This document shows positions 34,544 through 43,385 of a stretch of 64,000 nucleotides of DNA, piece by piece. How positions within the stretch are numbered: the stretch's first letter is position 1; each line of letters opens with the position of its first letter. A program made the position numbers and the translations under genes. Source of the stretch: Actinomadura latina NBRC 106108 (GTDB lineage Bacteria; Actinomycetota; Actinomycetes; Streptosporangiales; Streptosporangiaceae); assembly GCF_001552195.1 (NCBI RefSeq), contig NZ_BCQS01000011.1, positions 62,001-126,000 on the forward strand, in the 5' to 3' direction. A model generated the notes under the pieces. The model had not been told where the DNA came from and made no database searches. It saw nothing but the letters and a program-made list of their open reading frames with translations.

Positions 34544-35458
34544 ATGGACAGTCAGGCGGAACTGGCCGAGCAGTTCGACGCCTGCCGCGCCCACCTGAGG
34601 GCCGTGGCCTTCCGCATGCTCGGCTCGGTGCACGAGGCCGACGACGCCGTCCAGGAGGTGTGGCTGCGCGCCAGCCGCGCCTACGGGAGCGACATCGTCA
34701 GCGTCCGGGGCTGGCTGACCACGATCGCCGGACGGGTCTGCCTCGACATGCTGCGGTCGCGCCAGCGCCGGGGCGAGGAGTTCACCGACATGGGCGTCCT
34801 CGCCGAGCTCGACCGGCGGACCGGCCACGACGACCCGGCCAATCCCGAGGACGAGGCGATGCTGATCGAGTCCGTCGGGCTCGCCATGATCGTCGTCCTC
34901 GACGAGCTGGGCCCCGCCGAGCGCGTCGCCTTCGTCCTGCACGACCTGTTCGGCGTCCCCTTCACCGAGATCGGGGAGATCGTCGAGCGGTCGCCGGACG
35001 CGGCGATGAAGCTGGCCAGCCGCGCCCGGCGCCGGGTGCGCGGCACGGTCAAGATGCCCGCGGCCGATCTCGCCCGGCAGCGGAAGGTCGTCGCGGCCTT
35101 CCTGGCCGCGTCGCGGGCCGGCGACCTGCGCGCCCTGCTGACGGTGCTGGCGCCCGACGTCATCCGCCGGGCGGACCACGCCGTGCTGCGCGCGGGCGCG
35201 GAGGCCGTGATCCACGGCGCCCGCAGCGTCGCCGAGGACGCGGTGTTCTACTCGACCCTCGCGCGGTCCGCCCACGTGGCCTTGGTGAACGGCGGCGTCG
35301 GCGTCGTCGTCGCGCCTCGCGGGCGGCTGCTGGCGGTCATCGACCTCACCGTCGGCGACGACGGCCTCGTTACCGAGATCGACATCATCGGTGCCCCGGA
35401 GAGGCTCGGCAAGGTGCAGGTGCACTGCCCCGATTTTCACGACGACCCGGCGATCTGA
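34544..35458 (+). CDS. ECF sigma factor with SnoaL-like C-terminal domain
   Basis: This 304-residue SigJ-like sigma factor has sigma2 (about 8-75, FRMLGSVHEADDAVQEVWLR), sigma4 (about 105-165, LDELGPAERVAFVLHDLFGV and the SPDAAMKLASRARRRV recognition helix), and a C-terminal SnoaL_2/NTF2-like domain (about 175-300) that tunes activity in related groups. The WLPEP linker of ECF41 is not seen, so it belongs to a neighbouring group. ATG 34544 follows GGAAGG. No anti-sigma gene is adjacent, as expected for this type. Confidence 0.88.
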   Translation: MDSQAELAEQFDACRAHLRAVAFRMLGSVHEADDAVQEVWLRASRAYGSDIVSVRGWLTTIAGRVCLDMLRSRQRRGEEFTDMGVLAELDRRTGHDDPANPEDEAMLIESVGLAMIVVLDELGPAERVAFVLHDLFGVPFTEIGEIVERSPDAAMKLASRARRRVRGTVKMPAADLARQRKVVAAFLAASRAGDLRALLTVLAPDVIRRADHAVLRAGAEAVIHGARSVAEDAVFYSTLARSAHVALVNGGVGVVVAPRGRLLAVIDLTVGDDGLVTEIDIIGAPERLGKVQVHCPDFHDDPAI

Positions 35459-35863
35459 CCGATTCGCCACGCTCGGCCTGATCTCAGCGGACATGACCTA
35501 CTTGTTCGTGATCGTGCGCCGCGGAAACTTCATGATCATGGATAGCACGTCATCTCGGTTTCGGTGCACGCCATGCGGCCGTGCTTGATTGGGGCAGCAG
35601 GCAGCGAATACCTTGGAATCGCCCTGGCCGGCACCACTGCCGATGGAGCGTTCTAATGAAAGTTTTCTCCTTCAGTAACACCCGTCAGTAGGCTAGTAAA
35701 AGCCATACGATAAGGATATGATACTGGCGCAAAGGCGCTCGCATGATACTCTCGCAGAGAGCCGTGAAGGCCCGGTACGTCGAATAGAGACGTCATGGGC
35801 AGAGGCTGCCCGCCGGCCGACACAGCGCCATTCAGGCCCCCATTCGCCTGGAGTCGACCAACG
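35459..35863. other. 405-bp AT-richer intergenic region
   Basis: This is a conspicuous drop in GC between the sigma factor and the transthyretin-like gene. ATGATACT occurs twice, near 35717 and 35743, either side of a small GCGC hairpin. There is no convincing open frame. It could be a promoter region or a remnant of inserted DNA. Confidence 0.4.
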
Positions 35864-36205
35864 GTGAAAATCACGGTGAGCGTAATTGACGGAGTGTCCG
35901 GCCGTCCCGCGGAGGGCGTCGAGGTGTCCGTCCTCGGCCGGCCCGCGGGGGAGCCGGGCCGTCGCCTGCACGGGTTCACCGACCCGGACGGGAACTTCAC
36001 GTACTCGTCCGAAACCCCGAAGATCCCCGGCGGCGGCGGATGCTATGACGTGGAGCTGGACGTCGACGCGTACTACACCAGCCAGGGGATCGTGGCCGGC
36101 TACAAGAAGGTCTCGATCGTGGTCCGGATCGACGGCACGGAGCCGGACTACCGGGTCGGCACGTTCATTACGCCGTTCACGCACGCCACCTGGAGCCTCC
36201 GGTGA
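35864..36205 (+). CDS. Transthyretin-like (5-hydroxyisourate hydrolase fold) protein lacking catalytic residues
   Basis: This 113-residue protein covers the whole transthyretin/HIUase fold: VIDGVSGRPAEGVEV near the start, HGFTDPDGNFTY, YDVELDVDAYYTSQ and a final TFITPFTHATWSLR. True hydroxyisourate hydrolases have His in HVLD, His in HYHVPL and a C-terminal YRGS. Here these read SVID, DYRVGTF and WSLR, so the catalytic set is gone. GTG 35864 follows GGAG; upstream codons add no similarity. No other uricase-pathway genes are nearby. It may be a binding protein or repurposed enzyme next to the phenazine block. Confidence 0.75.
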   Translation: MKITVSVIDGVSGRPAEGVEVSVLGRPAGEPGRRLHGFTDPDGNFTYSSETPKIPGGGGCYDVELDVDAYYTSQGIVAGYKKVSIVVRIDGTEPDYRVGTFITPFTHATWSLR

Positions 36206-36370
36206 GCCGAAACGGCCGCCGGCCCTCCCGGCGGGCGACTCGGCCGGCCCCCGGCGAAGAACGCCGATAGGCGCACGATAGCGCCGCGATTCCTCCCTGT
36301 CCGATCGTCCATACGGTGGCCGGTCAAGACGGCCGGCCGACGTGAGAACGAGCGAGACGGGGGTCTGGCA

Positions 36371-37024
36371 ATGCGGCAGATCTGTGTCATTCGAACGTGC
36401 GCTACGTCCCTGTCCGGAGGGGCGGCGGCCCGGGGCTCGCGGTTGTGCGCCCCCTGCCGGAGTCTGCTGGCCGGCCACCTGGCCGGCCTGCCCGCGCTCT
36501 ACCTGGCCTGCGAGCAGGACCTGGAGGTGCGCCGGCAGCACCCGATCGGGATGGTGCGCGGCCGGCGGCCGAGAGGGATCTGCCTGGACGACGTCACCGC
36601 CACCGTGCGCAGCGACACGGTCCGGGTGCTCTCCTCCTGGTGCGAGATGATCATCGACGAGCGCGGCGCGATGAGGCTCGGCCGCCTCGACGTGCAGACG
36701 CTCACCTCCTTCCTCCAAGCCCATCTGGACTGGCTGGCGCGCCACGAGGCCGTCGCCGACTTCGCCGAGGAGATGGCCGCCCTCGTCGCGGACGCGAAGC
36801 GGGCGCTGGATCCGGCGCGCGGCCGGACCGTCGACCTCGGCCGCTGCGCGACGGACGGATGCGGCGGGACGGTCCGGGCCACCGTCGGCGCCGGCGGCCA
36901 GGGCGCGGTGCCCCAGGTGCGCTGCGACGCCGGGCACAGCTGGCAGCCGCGGCAGTGGCTCGACCTCCGCCGCCGGCTGGACGTGCCCGCCGGTGGCGCG
37001 GCCGCCGGGAGGAGCACGCCATGA
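36371..37024 (+). CDS. OvmZ-like zinc-finger protein
   Basis: This 217-residue actinomycete protein has paired cysteines near the N terminus (RLCAPCRSLLAGHLAGLPALY) and a second set near the C terminus (CATDGCGG, RCDAGHSW) suggesting zinc binding. Similar proteins flank Streptomyces angucycline-type clusters as OvmZ and are usually followed by a tiny HTH protein, as here. Its function is unknown, probably regulatory. ATG 36371 lies after a G-rich stretch; the stop overlaps the next ATG as ATGA. Confidence 0.7.
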   Translation: MRQICVIRTCATSLSGGAAARGSRLCAPCRSLLAGHLAGLPALYLACEQDLEVRRQHPIGMVRGRRPRGICLDDVTATVRSDTVRVLSSWCEMIIDERGAMRLGRLDVQTLTSFLQAHLDWLARHEAVADFAEEMAALVADAKRALDPARGRTVDLGRCATDGCGGTVRATVGAGGQGAVPQVRCDAGHSWQPRQWLDLRRRLDVPAGGAAAGRSTP

Positions 37025-37212
37025 GGCAGGCGCCCAGCGGACGCATCACGGTGCCGACCGAACTCGCCGCGCTCGCCGCCGGCGTCGCCGTGGCGACCAT
37101 CAGGAAATGGGCGAGCCGCGGCAAGCTCACTCGCTACGGCAGCCCGAGACGGGCGGAATACGACCTGGACGAGCTCTACGAGCTGATGGCCAAGAACACG
37201 TCGAGGCGGTGA
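37021..37212 (+). CDS. Small MerR/excisionase-like HTH protein
   Basis: This 63-residue protein is a single winged-HTH-like unit: TVPTELAALAAGVAVATIRKW, GKLTRYGSPRR, YDLDELYELM. It is translationally coupled (ATGA) to the zinc-finger gene upstream, an arrangement conserved in actinomycetes. It may form a DNA-binding complex with that protein; the target is unknown. It lies 263 bp upstream of phzB on the same strand. Confidence 0.75.
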   Translation: MRQAPSGRITVPTELAALAAGVAVATIRKWASRGKLTRYGSPRRAEYDLDELYELMAKNTSRR

Positions 37213-37475
37213 GCTGCGCCAATGATGAAAATTGCGACCGCTGCCAAGTGGGCCCTTGACGCCGTCCGGCAGAACTGTCACGCTGCAGGAAGCGGCAGAG
37301 GTATGCCCGAATCATTCGCGGAGACCGAGGCGCCTTAAGGCCTTCGGCAGCCACAGCCCGGTCGATCACGCGGACGGTCCCTGGTTCCGGCCAATTCATT
37401 TCCCCTCGCACATGTCACCCCCGCATGTGCGGTCTGCCGCAAACCCTGCGCGACGACAATCGTCGGAGGCCCATC

Positions 37476-37964
37476 ATGCCTGACAACGCCCAATTCCCCG
37501 GCGGCGGCGAGGAAGCCGACCTTCGGAAGCTGAACCGCATGACGGTCGAGAAGTACATGAACACGAGGGGACAGGACCGACTCCGCCGGCACCTGCTCTT
37601 CACCGAGGACGGCGTCGGCGGTCTGTGGACCAATGACACCGGGCAGCCCATCGCCATTCACGGCCGGGACCGCCTCGCCGAGCACGCGGTCTGGTCGCTG
37701 AAATGCTTCCCCGACTGGGCCTGGATCAACATCGAGGTCTTCGAGACGCAGGACCCGAACTTCTTCTGGGTCGAATGCGACGGCGAGGGCGCCATCCGGT
37801 TCCCCGGCTACCCCGAAGGCCACTACACGAACCACTTCCTGCACTCGTTCCGGCTGGAGAACGGAAAGATCAGGCAGCAGCGCGAGTTCATGAACCCGTT
37901 CGAGCAGTTGCGCGCACTGGGCATCCCGATTCCCGAGGTCAAGCGAGAGGGAATCCCGACCTAG
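37476..37964 (+). CDS. phzB: Phenazine biosynthesis protein PhzA/PhzB
   Basis: This 162-residue NTF2-fold protein is very close to pseudomonad Phz[64 protein letters not shown]. In known systems it joins two molecules of the PhzF product to form the tricyclic precursor. Only one phzA/B-type gene is present, as in other non-pseudomonad clusters. ATG 37476 follows CGGAGG. It is the first gene of the core operon. Confidence 0.97.
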   Translation: MPDNAQFPGGGEEADLRKLNRMTVEKYMNTRGQDRLRRHLLFTEDGVGGLWTNDTGQPIAIHGRDRLAEHAVWSLKCFPDWAWINIEVFETQDPNFFWVECDGEGAIRFPGYPEGHYTNHFLHSFRLENGKIRQQREFMNPFEQLRALGIPIPEVKREGIPT

Positions 37965-37993
37965 CACCGCGCGCCCTCGACGGGTGGAGACCG

Positions 37994-39199
37994 ATGAACA
38001 AGGCGAAGTCCGCACACGAGTTGCGCAAGCTGCACCTGAGCCTGGAATCCGGGGCCGCCCTCCAGCAGCCCGACTGGAGCGATCCAGCACAGGTCCGGCG
38101 CATGCGCGAGCTGCTGGCGTCCCGTCCCATGCTCGTCCGGGCGAGGGACGTCATGACCCTGCGTTCGCTGCTCGCCGAGGTCGCGGAGGGGCGGTCCCTG
38201 GTCGTCCAGGCCGGGGACTGCGCCGAGGACCCGGACGAGTGCACGCCGGAGCACCTCAGCAGGAAGTCCGCCGCGCTGCACACGCTGGCCGGCGCGCTGA
38301 CCGCCATCACCGACAAGCCGGTGGTGCGGGCCGGGCGGCTCGGCGGGCAGTTCGCCAAACCGCGCAGCAGACCCACCGAGAAGGTCGGCGACCTCGTCCT
38401 CCCGGCGTTCCGGGGCCATCTCGTCAACGATCCGGCGCCGACGCCGGAGAGCCGGGAGCCCGACCCGCTGCGCATCCTCACCGGATACATGGCAGCGAGC
38501 GAGATCATGGAGTACCTCGGCTGGCGCGGCGCGCGGAGCCTCCCGCAGAGCGGCCCGCCCATCTGGACGAGCCACGAGGCGCTGCTCCTCGACTACGAGG
38601 TCCCGCTGGTCCGGCAGGACGAGACGGGAGCGCTCGTCCTCGGCTCGACGCACTGGCCCTGGGTGGGCGAGCGGACCCGGCAGGCGGACGGCCCCCACGT
38701 CGCCCTGCTCGCCGAGGTCGCCAATCCGCTGGCCTGCAAGATGGGGCCGGAGACGACGCGGGACGAGCTGCTCGCCCTGTGCGAACGGCTCGACCCCGAA
38801 CGCGAGCGAGGCCGGCTGACCCTCATCCCCCGGATGGGCGCCGACCTCGCGGCCTGCCGGCTGGTGCCGCTCGTCGAGGCGGTGAAGGCCGCCGGGCACC
38901 CGGTCATCTGGCTGTGCGACCCGATGCACGCCAACACGGTCGTCACACCGGACGGCTGGAAGACGCGCCTGGTCGAGACGCTCATGCGGGAGGTCGCGGA
39001 CTTCGTGCCCGCGGTCCAGGCCGGCGGCGGGGTCGCGGGCGGGCTGCACCTGGAGACCACCCCCGACGACGTCACCGAGTGCGTCGTCGACGAGAGCGGC
39101 TTCGGCCAGGTGGGAGACCGGTACCGGACCTTCTGCGACCCGCGGCTCACGCTCTGGCAGGCGGTCGCGGTGATCTCGGCCTGGGGGAGCCGACGTTGA
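37994..39199 (+). CDS. phzC: Class II DAHP synthase (PhzC)
   Basis: This 401-residue 3-deoxy-D-arabino-heptulosonate-7-phosphate synthase has [47 protein letters not shown] and [10 protein letters not shown]. It condenses erythrose-4-phosphate with phosphoenolpyruvate, raising shikimate flux to chorismate for phenazine. ATG 37994 follows GTGGAGA. It is shorter at the N terminus than housekeeping class II enzymes, as is usual for PhzC, which escapes feedback inhibition (family knowledge). Confidence 0.97.
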   Translation: MNKAKSAHELRKLHLSLESGAALQQPDWSDPAQVRRMRELLASRPMLVRARDVMTLRSLLAEVAEGRSLVVQAGDCAEDPDECTPEHLSRKSAALHTLAGALTAITDKPVVRAGRLGGQFAKPRSRPTEKVGDLVLPAFRGHLVNDPAPTPESREPDPLRILTGYMAASEIMEYLGWRGARSLPQSGPPIWTSHEALLLDYEVPLVRQDETGALVLGSTHWPWVGERTRQADGPHVALLAEVANPLACKMGPETTRDELLALCERLDPERERGRLTLIPRMGADLAACRLVPLVEAVKAAGHPVIWLCDPMHANTVVTPDGWKTRLVETLMREVADFVPAVQAGGGVAGGLHLETTPDDVTECVVDESGFGQVGDRYRTFCDPRLTLWQAVAVISAWGSRR

Positions 39200-39222
39200 C
39201 CGATCGAGAGGGAGGAGCCCTC

Positions 39223-39846
39223 ATGCCCGGCATACCCCGCATCGAGACGTACCAGATCCCCGGCCTGGGCGACCTGCCGCCCAACGTCGCCAAGTGGACG
39301 CCGGACCCCGCGCGGGCGGTCCTGCTCATTCACGATATGCAGCGCTTCTTCATCCGGCCCCTGCCGGGCCCCACCCGGGACGAGCTCGTCGCGACCATCG
39401 CGCAGCTGCGCGAACGCGCTTCGGCGCTCGGCGTCCAGGTCGCCTACTCGGCGCAGCCCGGCGACATGAGCGAGGAGGAGCGCGGCCTGCTCAAGGACTT
39501 CTGGGGGCCCGGCATGAGCAGCACCCCGGACGACCGGCTCGTCACCGACGAGCTGTACCCCGAGGCCGCCGACTGGATGTTCTTCAAGCGCCGCTACAGC
39601 GCCTTCTTCGGCTGCGACCTGCTGGACCGCATGCGCCGGAGCGGGCGCGACCAGCTGATCGTCTGCGGCGTGTACGCGCACCTCGGGGTGCTGATCACCG
39701 CGGTCGAGGCGTACAGCAACGACCTCCAGACGTTCGTGGTCGGCGACGCCGTCGCCGACTTCAGCGCCGCCCACCACCGCATGGCGCTGGACTACGCGGC
39801 CGAGTCCTGCGCGGCGGTGGTGAGCGCGAAGGAGGTGTTCTTGTGA
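39223..39846 (+). CDS. phzD: 2-amino-2-deoxyisochorismate hydrolase (PhzD)
   Basis: This 207-residue isochorismatase-family enzyme releases pyruvate to give trans-2,3-dihydro-3-hydroxyanthranilate. Asp38 ([10 protein letters not shown]) and Lys122 (FFKRRYSAF) occupy the same numbers as in Pseudomonas PhzD. As in that enzyme, the usual catalytic Cys is absent (ICGVYAHLG in context VCGVYAHLG). ATG 39223 follows GGAGGAG. It overlaps phzE by 4 bases (GTGA). Confidence 0.97.
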   Translation: MPGIPRIETYQIPGLGDLPPNVAKWTPDPARAVLLIHDMQRFFIRPLPGPTRDELVATIAQLRERASALGVQVAYSAQPGDMSEEERGLLKDFWGPGMSSTPDDRLVTDELYPEAADWMFFKRRYSAFFGCDLLDRMRRSGRDQLIVCGVYAHLGVLITAVEAYSNDLQTFVVGDAVADFSAAHHRMALDYAAESCAAVVSAKEVFL

Positions 39847-41759
39847 CCGGCGCGGGCGGTGCGGCCCGGCCGGGCGCGGCGGGCGACGATCTGCTCGGCG
39901 CCGTGCTGGACCTGCGGGCTCCCGCCTTCGCGCTGCTGCACCGCCCCGAGACGAACGGGCCGGGGCTGGTGGACGTCCTCGCCGGCGACGTCGCGCACGT
40001 CACCGCGCTGGCGGACATCGCGCTCCCCGGCCCCGGCGACGTCCCGGCGGGAGCGGCGGCCGGCCCCGACGTGCTGGCGATCATCCCGTACCGGCAGATC
40101 CGCGAGCGCGGCTTCGCGTGCGCGGACGACGGCGCCCCGCTGATCACGATCACGGTGACCCGGCACGCGACGGCGCCGGTCGCCGAGGTGCTCGCCCGGA
40201 TCCCCGACCTGCCGATCGCCGTGCCGGACGGACGCTTCGACGTGCCGGACGACGCCTACGCCGACACCGTCCGCCGGGTGATCAAGGAGGCGATCGGCGA
40301 GGGCGAGGGGTCGAATTTCGTCATCAAGCGGTTCTTCCTCACCGACATCGCCGGCTACACGCCGCGCAGCGCACTGGCGCTGTTCCGGCGGCTGCTCCTG
40401 ATCGAGTCGGGCACGTACTGGACGTTCCTCGTCCACACCGGCGACCGGACGTTCGTGGGCGCCACGCCTGAGCGGCACGTCACGCTGAACGACGGCGTCG
40501 CCACCATGAACCCCATCAGCGGCACCTACCGCTACCCCGAGTCCGGCCCCACGGTGCCCGGCGTCCTCGACTTCCTCGCCGACCGGAAGGAGTCCGAGGA
40601 GCTCTACATGGTCCTGGACGAGGAGCTCAAGATGATGACCCGGATCTGCGAGCCGGGCGTCCGGGTGGTGGGCCCGCGGCTCAAGGAGATGGCGCGGCTC
40701 GCGCACACCGAGTACTTCATCGAGGGCAGGAGCGGGCGCGACGTCCGCGACATCCTCCGGCAGACCATGTTCGCCCCGACCGTCACCGGGAGCCCGCTGG
40801 AGAACGCGTGCCGGGTCATCAGCCGGCACGAGCCGATGGGCCGCGGCTACTACAGCGGGGTCGCCGCCTGCATCGGCCACGACGCGGCCGGCCGCCGGAC
40901 CCTCGACTCGGCCATCCTCATCCGCACCGCCGACATCGACCGCGGCGGCCGGATGCGGATCGGCGTCGGCAACACGCTCGTCCGCCACTCCGATCCGGCG
41001 TCGGAGGTCGCCGAGACCCGCGCGAAGCTGGCCGGAATGCTCACCGCGCTGCAGGCCGATTCGCCGTCCGGGCTGGAGTCGCATCCGCGTGTGCGGGACG
41101 CGCTGGCACGGCGCAACACCTCCATCGCCGGCTTCTGGCTGGGGGACGGCGCCGGACGGGCGCCGGCCTTCCCCGACCTGGCCGGCTGCGAGACGCTGAT
41201 CGTGGACGCCGAGGACACCTTCACCTCGATGCTGGAGCACCAGCTGCGCAGCCTGGACATGAAGGTGACGGTGCGCCGCCACGACGAGATCCCCCCGTTC
41301 GAGGACTACGACTTCGTCGTCCTCGGACCGGGCCCCGGCGATCCGGGCGACCCGCGCCTGCGCAAGATCGACCGGCTGTCGGCGGCGGCGGGCGCCCTGC
41401 TGGCCGGCCGCCGCCCGTTCCTCGCCGTCTGCCTGAGCCACCAGGTCCTGTGCATGCGGCTCGGCCTCGGCCTGCGCCGCAGGGACGCGCCGAACCAGGG
41501 TGTCCAGCTGCCGATCGACCTGTTCGGACGCCGGGAGAGGGTCGGGTTCTACAACACGTTCACGGCCTGGTCGGCGTGCGACCGCATCGAGCCCGGCGGC
41601 GCCGGCCCGGTGGAGGTCTGCCGCGATCCGGAGACGGGCGACGTGCACGCGCTGCGCGGCCGGCGCTTCGCCTCCCTCCAGTTCCATGCCGAGTCGGTGC
41701 TGTCGCAGAACGGCCCGCGCATCCTCGGGTCGACGATCAGAAGGGCGCTGAGCGGATGA
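39843..41759 (+). CDS. phzE: 2-amino-2-deoxyisochorismate synthase (PhzE)
   Basis: This 638-residue fusion has an anthranilate-synthase-like chorismate-converting domain (about 60-430: [34 protein letters not shown]) and a glutamine amidotransferase domain (about 440-638: GPGPGDPGD, nucleophile Cys in VCLSHQVLC, and His/Glu in FHAESVLS). It aminates chorismate at C2 without releasing pyruvate, which PhzD then does. GTG 39843 overlaps the phzD stop; the stop overlaps phzF as ATGA. Confidence 0.97.
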   Translation: MTGAGGAARPGAAGDDLLGAVLDLRAPAFALLHRPETNGPGLVDVLAGDVAHVTALADIALPGPGDVPAGAAAGPDVLAIIPYRQIRERGFACADDGAPLITITVTRHATAPVAEVLARIPDLPIAVPDGRFDVPDDAYADTVRRVIKEAIGEGEGSNFVIKRFFLTDIAGYTPRSALALFRRLLLIESGTYWTFLVHTGDRTFVGATPERHVTLNDGVATMNPISGTYRYPESGPTVPGVLDFLADRKESEELYMVLDEELKMMTRICEPGVRVVGPRLKEMARLAHTEYFIEGRSGRDVRDILRQTMFAPTVTGSPLENACRVISRHEPMGRGYYSGVAACIGHDAAGRRTLDSAILIRTADIDRGGRMRIGVGNTLVRHSDPASEVAETRAKLAGMLTALQADSPSGLESHPRVRDALARRNTSIAGFWLGDGAGRAPAFPDLAGCETLIVDAEDTFTSMLEHQLRSLDMKVTVRRHDEIPPFEDYDFVVLGPGPGDPGDPRLRKIDRLSAAAGALLAGRRPFLAVCLSHQVLCMRLGLGLRRRDAPNQGVQLPIDLFGRRERVGFYNTFTAWSACDRIEPGGAGPVEVCRDPETGDVHALRGRRFASLQFHAESVLSQNGPRILGSTIRRALSG

Positions 41760-42607
41760 CACCGGATCAGACGCACCACTACACGGTGATCGACGTCTTC
41801 ACCGACACCCCGCTGCAGGGCAACCCCGTCGCCGTCTTCTTCGACGCCGAGGACCTCACCGCTGAGCGCATGCAGCGCATCGCCGGCGAGATGAAGCTGT
41901 CGGAGGTCACGTTCGTCCTGCCGCCGGAGAACGGCGGCGACGCGCGCGTCCGCATCTTCACACCGGTCAACGAGCTGCCGTTCGCCGGGCACCCGCTGCT
42001 CGGCACGGCCGTCGCACTCGGTGAATCGGTCGACGAGCACCGGCTCTGGCTGGAGACGAAGATGGGCACCATCCCCTTCCGGCTGGAACGTCTCGACGGA
42101 CGGATCGTCGCCGCCCAGATGACCCAGCCGGTGCCCACCTGGTCGGAGTTCGACCGCACCGAGGAACTGCTGTCGGCCCTGGGCGTCCCGGACCCGGAGC
42201 TCCCGGTGGAGATCTACTGCAACGGGCCCCGGCACGTCTTCGTGGGGCTCGACAGCGTGGAGGCGCTGTCGAAGGTCGATCCCGACCACCGCGCCCTGGC
42301 CGCGTTCCCCGACATGGCGACCAACTGCTTCGCCCGTGACGGCGCGGAATGGCGCCTCCGCATGTTCTCCCCGGCCTACGGGGTGACCGAGGACGCGGCC
42401 ACGGGCTCCGCCGCGGGACCGCTCGCCATCCACCTCGCCCGCCACGGGCGCATCACCTTCGGGCAGTGGATCGCCATCCACCAGGGAGTCGAGATGGGCC
42501 GGCGGTCCCTCATGCGCGCGCGGGCCGACTGCGCCCTCGGCCGCATCACGACCGTGCGGGTCGCCGGATCGGGCGTCCCGGTCGCCCGAGGCGTGATCTA
42601 CGCCTGA
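41756..42607 (+). CDS. phzF: Trans-2,3-dihydro-3-hydroxyanthranilate isomerase (PhzF)
   Basis: This 283-residue diaminopimelate-epimerase-fold isomerase has catalytic Glu50 in KLSEVTFV and FAGHPLLGTA with His79, plus the C-terminal ATGSAAGPLA turn. It produces the reactive aminoketone that dimerises with PhzB. ATG 41756 overlaps the phzE stop. Confidence 0.97.
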   Translation: MTPDQTHHYTVIDVFTDTPLQGNPVAVFFDAEDLTAERMQRIAGEMKLSEVTFVLPPENGGDARVRIFTPVNELPFAGHPLLGTAVALGESVDEHRLWLETKMGTIPFRLERLDGRIVAAQMTQPVPTWSEFDRTEELLSALGVPDPELPVEIYCNGPRHVFVGLDSVEALSKVDPDHRALAAFPDMATNCFARDGAEWRLRMFSPAYGVTEDAATGSAAGPLAIHLARHGRITFGQWIAIHQGVEMGRRSLMRARADCALGRITTVRVAGSGVPVARGVIYA

Positions 42608-42644
42608 CCAGCGACTCGACGCCTGACGGACAAGGGAGGCAGCG

Positions 42645-43280
42645 GTGAGCCGGACGTACGAGAGCCTGACCGGCGTCCTGGACGAGTCCTTCCCCGAATA
42701 TGCCGAACCGCCGGACGAGCCCATGGCCCTCGCCCGGCTGTGGATCTCGGCGGCCACCGAGGCCGGGGTGCGCGAGCCGCTGGCGCTCGCGCTCGCCACG
42801 TCCGACGCCGGCGGCCGCGCCTCCAACCGGATGGTGACGATCGTCGAGGCCACCGGCCGCGGCCTGGTCTTCACCAGCCACAGCACCAGCCAGAAGGGCC
42901 GGGAGATCGCACAGACCGGCTGGGCCTCGGGCTTGCTGTACTGGCGGGAGCTGGCCCGGCAGCTGATCGTGTCGGGTCCCGTGGCCATGCTGGACGCGGC
43001 CGAGGCGGACCGGCTCTGGGCCGCCCGCCCCGCCCCGCTGCACGCCATGACGACGGCGTCCCGGCAGAGCGAGCCCCTTGAGGACGTCGCCGGCCTCCAC
43101 GCCGAGGCCGGCCGGCTGGCGGAGGGCGGCGGCCCGCTGCCCAGGCCGGACCGGTTCGCCGCCTACCGCCTGGAGCCGGCCGTCGTCGAATTCTGGTCCG
43201 CGTCGTCCGGCCGGCTGCATCGGCGGCTGCGCTACGACCGGGCCGCAGCGGGCTGGAAGACCAGCAGGTTGCAGCCCTAG
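42645..43280 (+). CDS. phzG: Phenazine FMN oxidase (PhzG)
   Basis: This 211-residue pyridoxamine-phosphate-oxidase-fold flavoprotein has SNRMVTIVEATGRGLVFTSH, SQKGREI, FMN-binding arginine/lysine segments, and a C-terminal FWSASSGRLHRRLRY. It oxidises the dihydro/hexahydro phenazine intermediates toward phenazine-1-carboxylate or 1,6-dicarboxylate. GTG 42645 follows GGGAGG. The gene closes the core set; a 26-bp palindrome follows it. Confidence 0.95.
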   Translation: MSRTYESLTGVLDESFPEYAEPPDEPMALARLWISAATEAGVREPLALALATSDAGGRASNRMVTIVEATGRGLVFTSHSTSQKGREIAQTGWASGLLYWRELARQLIVSGPVAMLDAAEADRLWAARPAPLHAMTTASRQSEPLEDVAGLHAEAGRLAEGGGPLPRPDRFAAYRLEPAVVEFWSASSGRLHRRLRYDRAAAGWKTSRLQP

Positions 43281-43311
43281 CGGGCACCCCGGCCCGTTTC
43301 ACGTCAACCCC

Positions 43312-43337
43312 GGCGGTACCGCGATCGCGGTACCGCC
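43312..43337. promoter_or_regulatory. 26-bp perfect palindrome between phzG and the flavoprotein gene
   Basis: The half-site GGCGGTACCGCGA is followed by its exact complement, with no loop, between the core genes and the tailoring genes. The absence of a loop favours a dimeric repressor site over a terminator, but a transcript hairpin is also possible. Confidence 0.6.
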
Positions 43338-43385
43338 CTGGGTGCGTTGCCCCGCATCAGTCTGGGACACAGAGGAGTACCCCCC

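Noticed and set aside
35459..35863. Short open frames in the AT-rich gap
   Set aside because: No ribosome-binding site, no domain and frame bias absent.
35653..36000. Minus-strand 115-codon frame opposite the transthyretin-like gene
   Set aside because: Shadow of the plus-strand gene; no similarity seen.
37256..37284. TTGACG as a -35 element upstream of phzB
   Set aside because: No acceptable -10 element at 16-18 bp spacing; too weak to report as a promoter.
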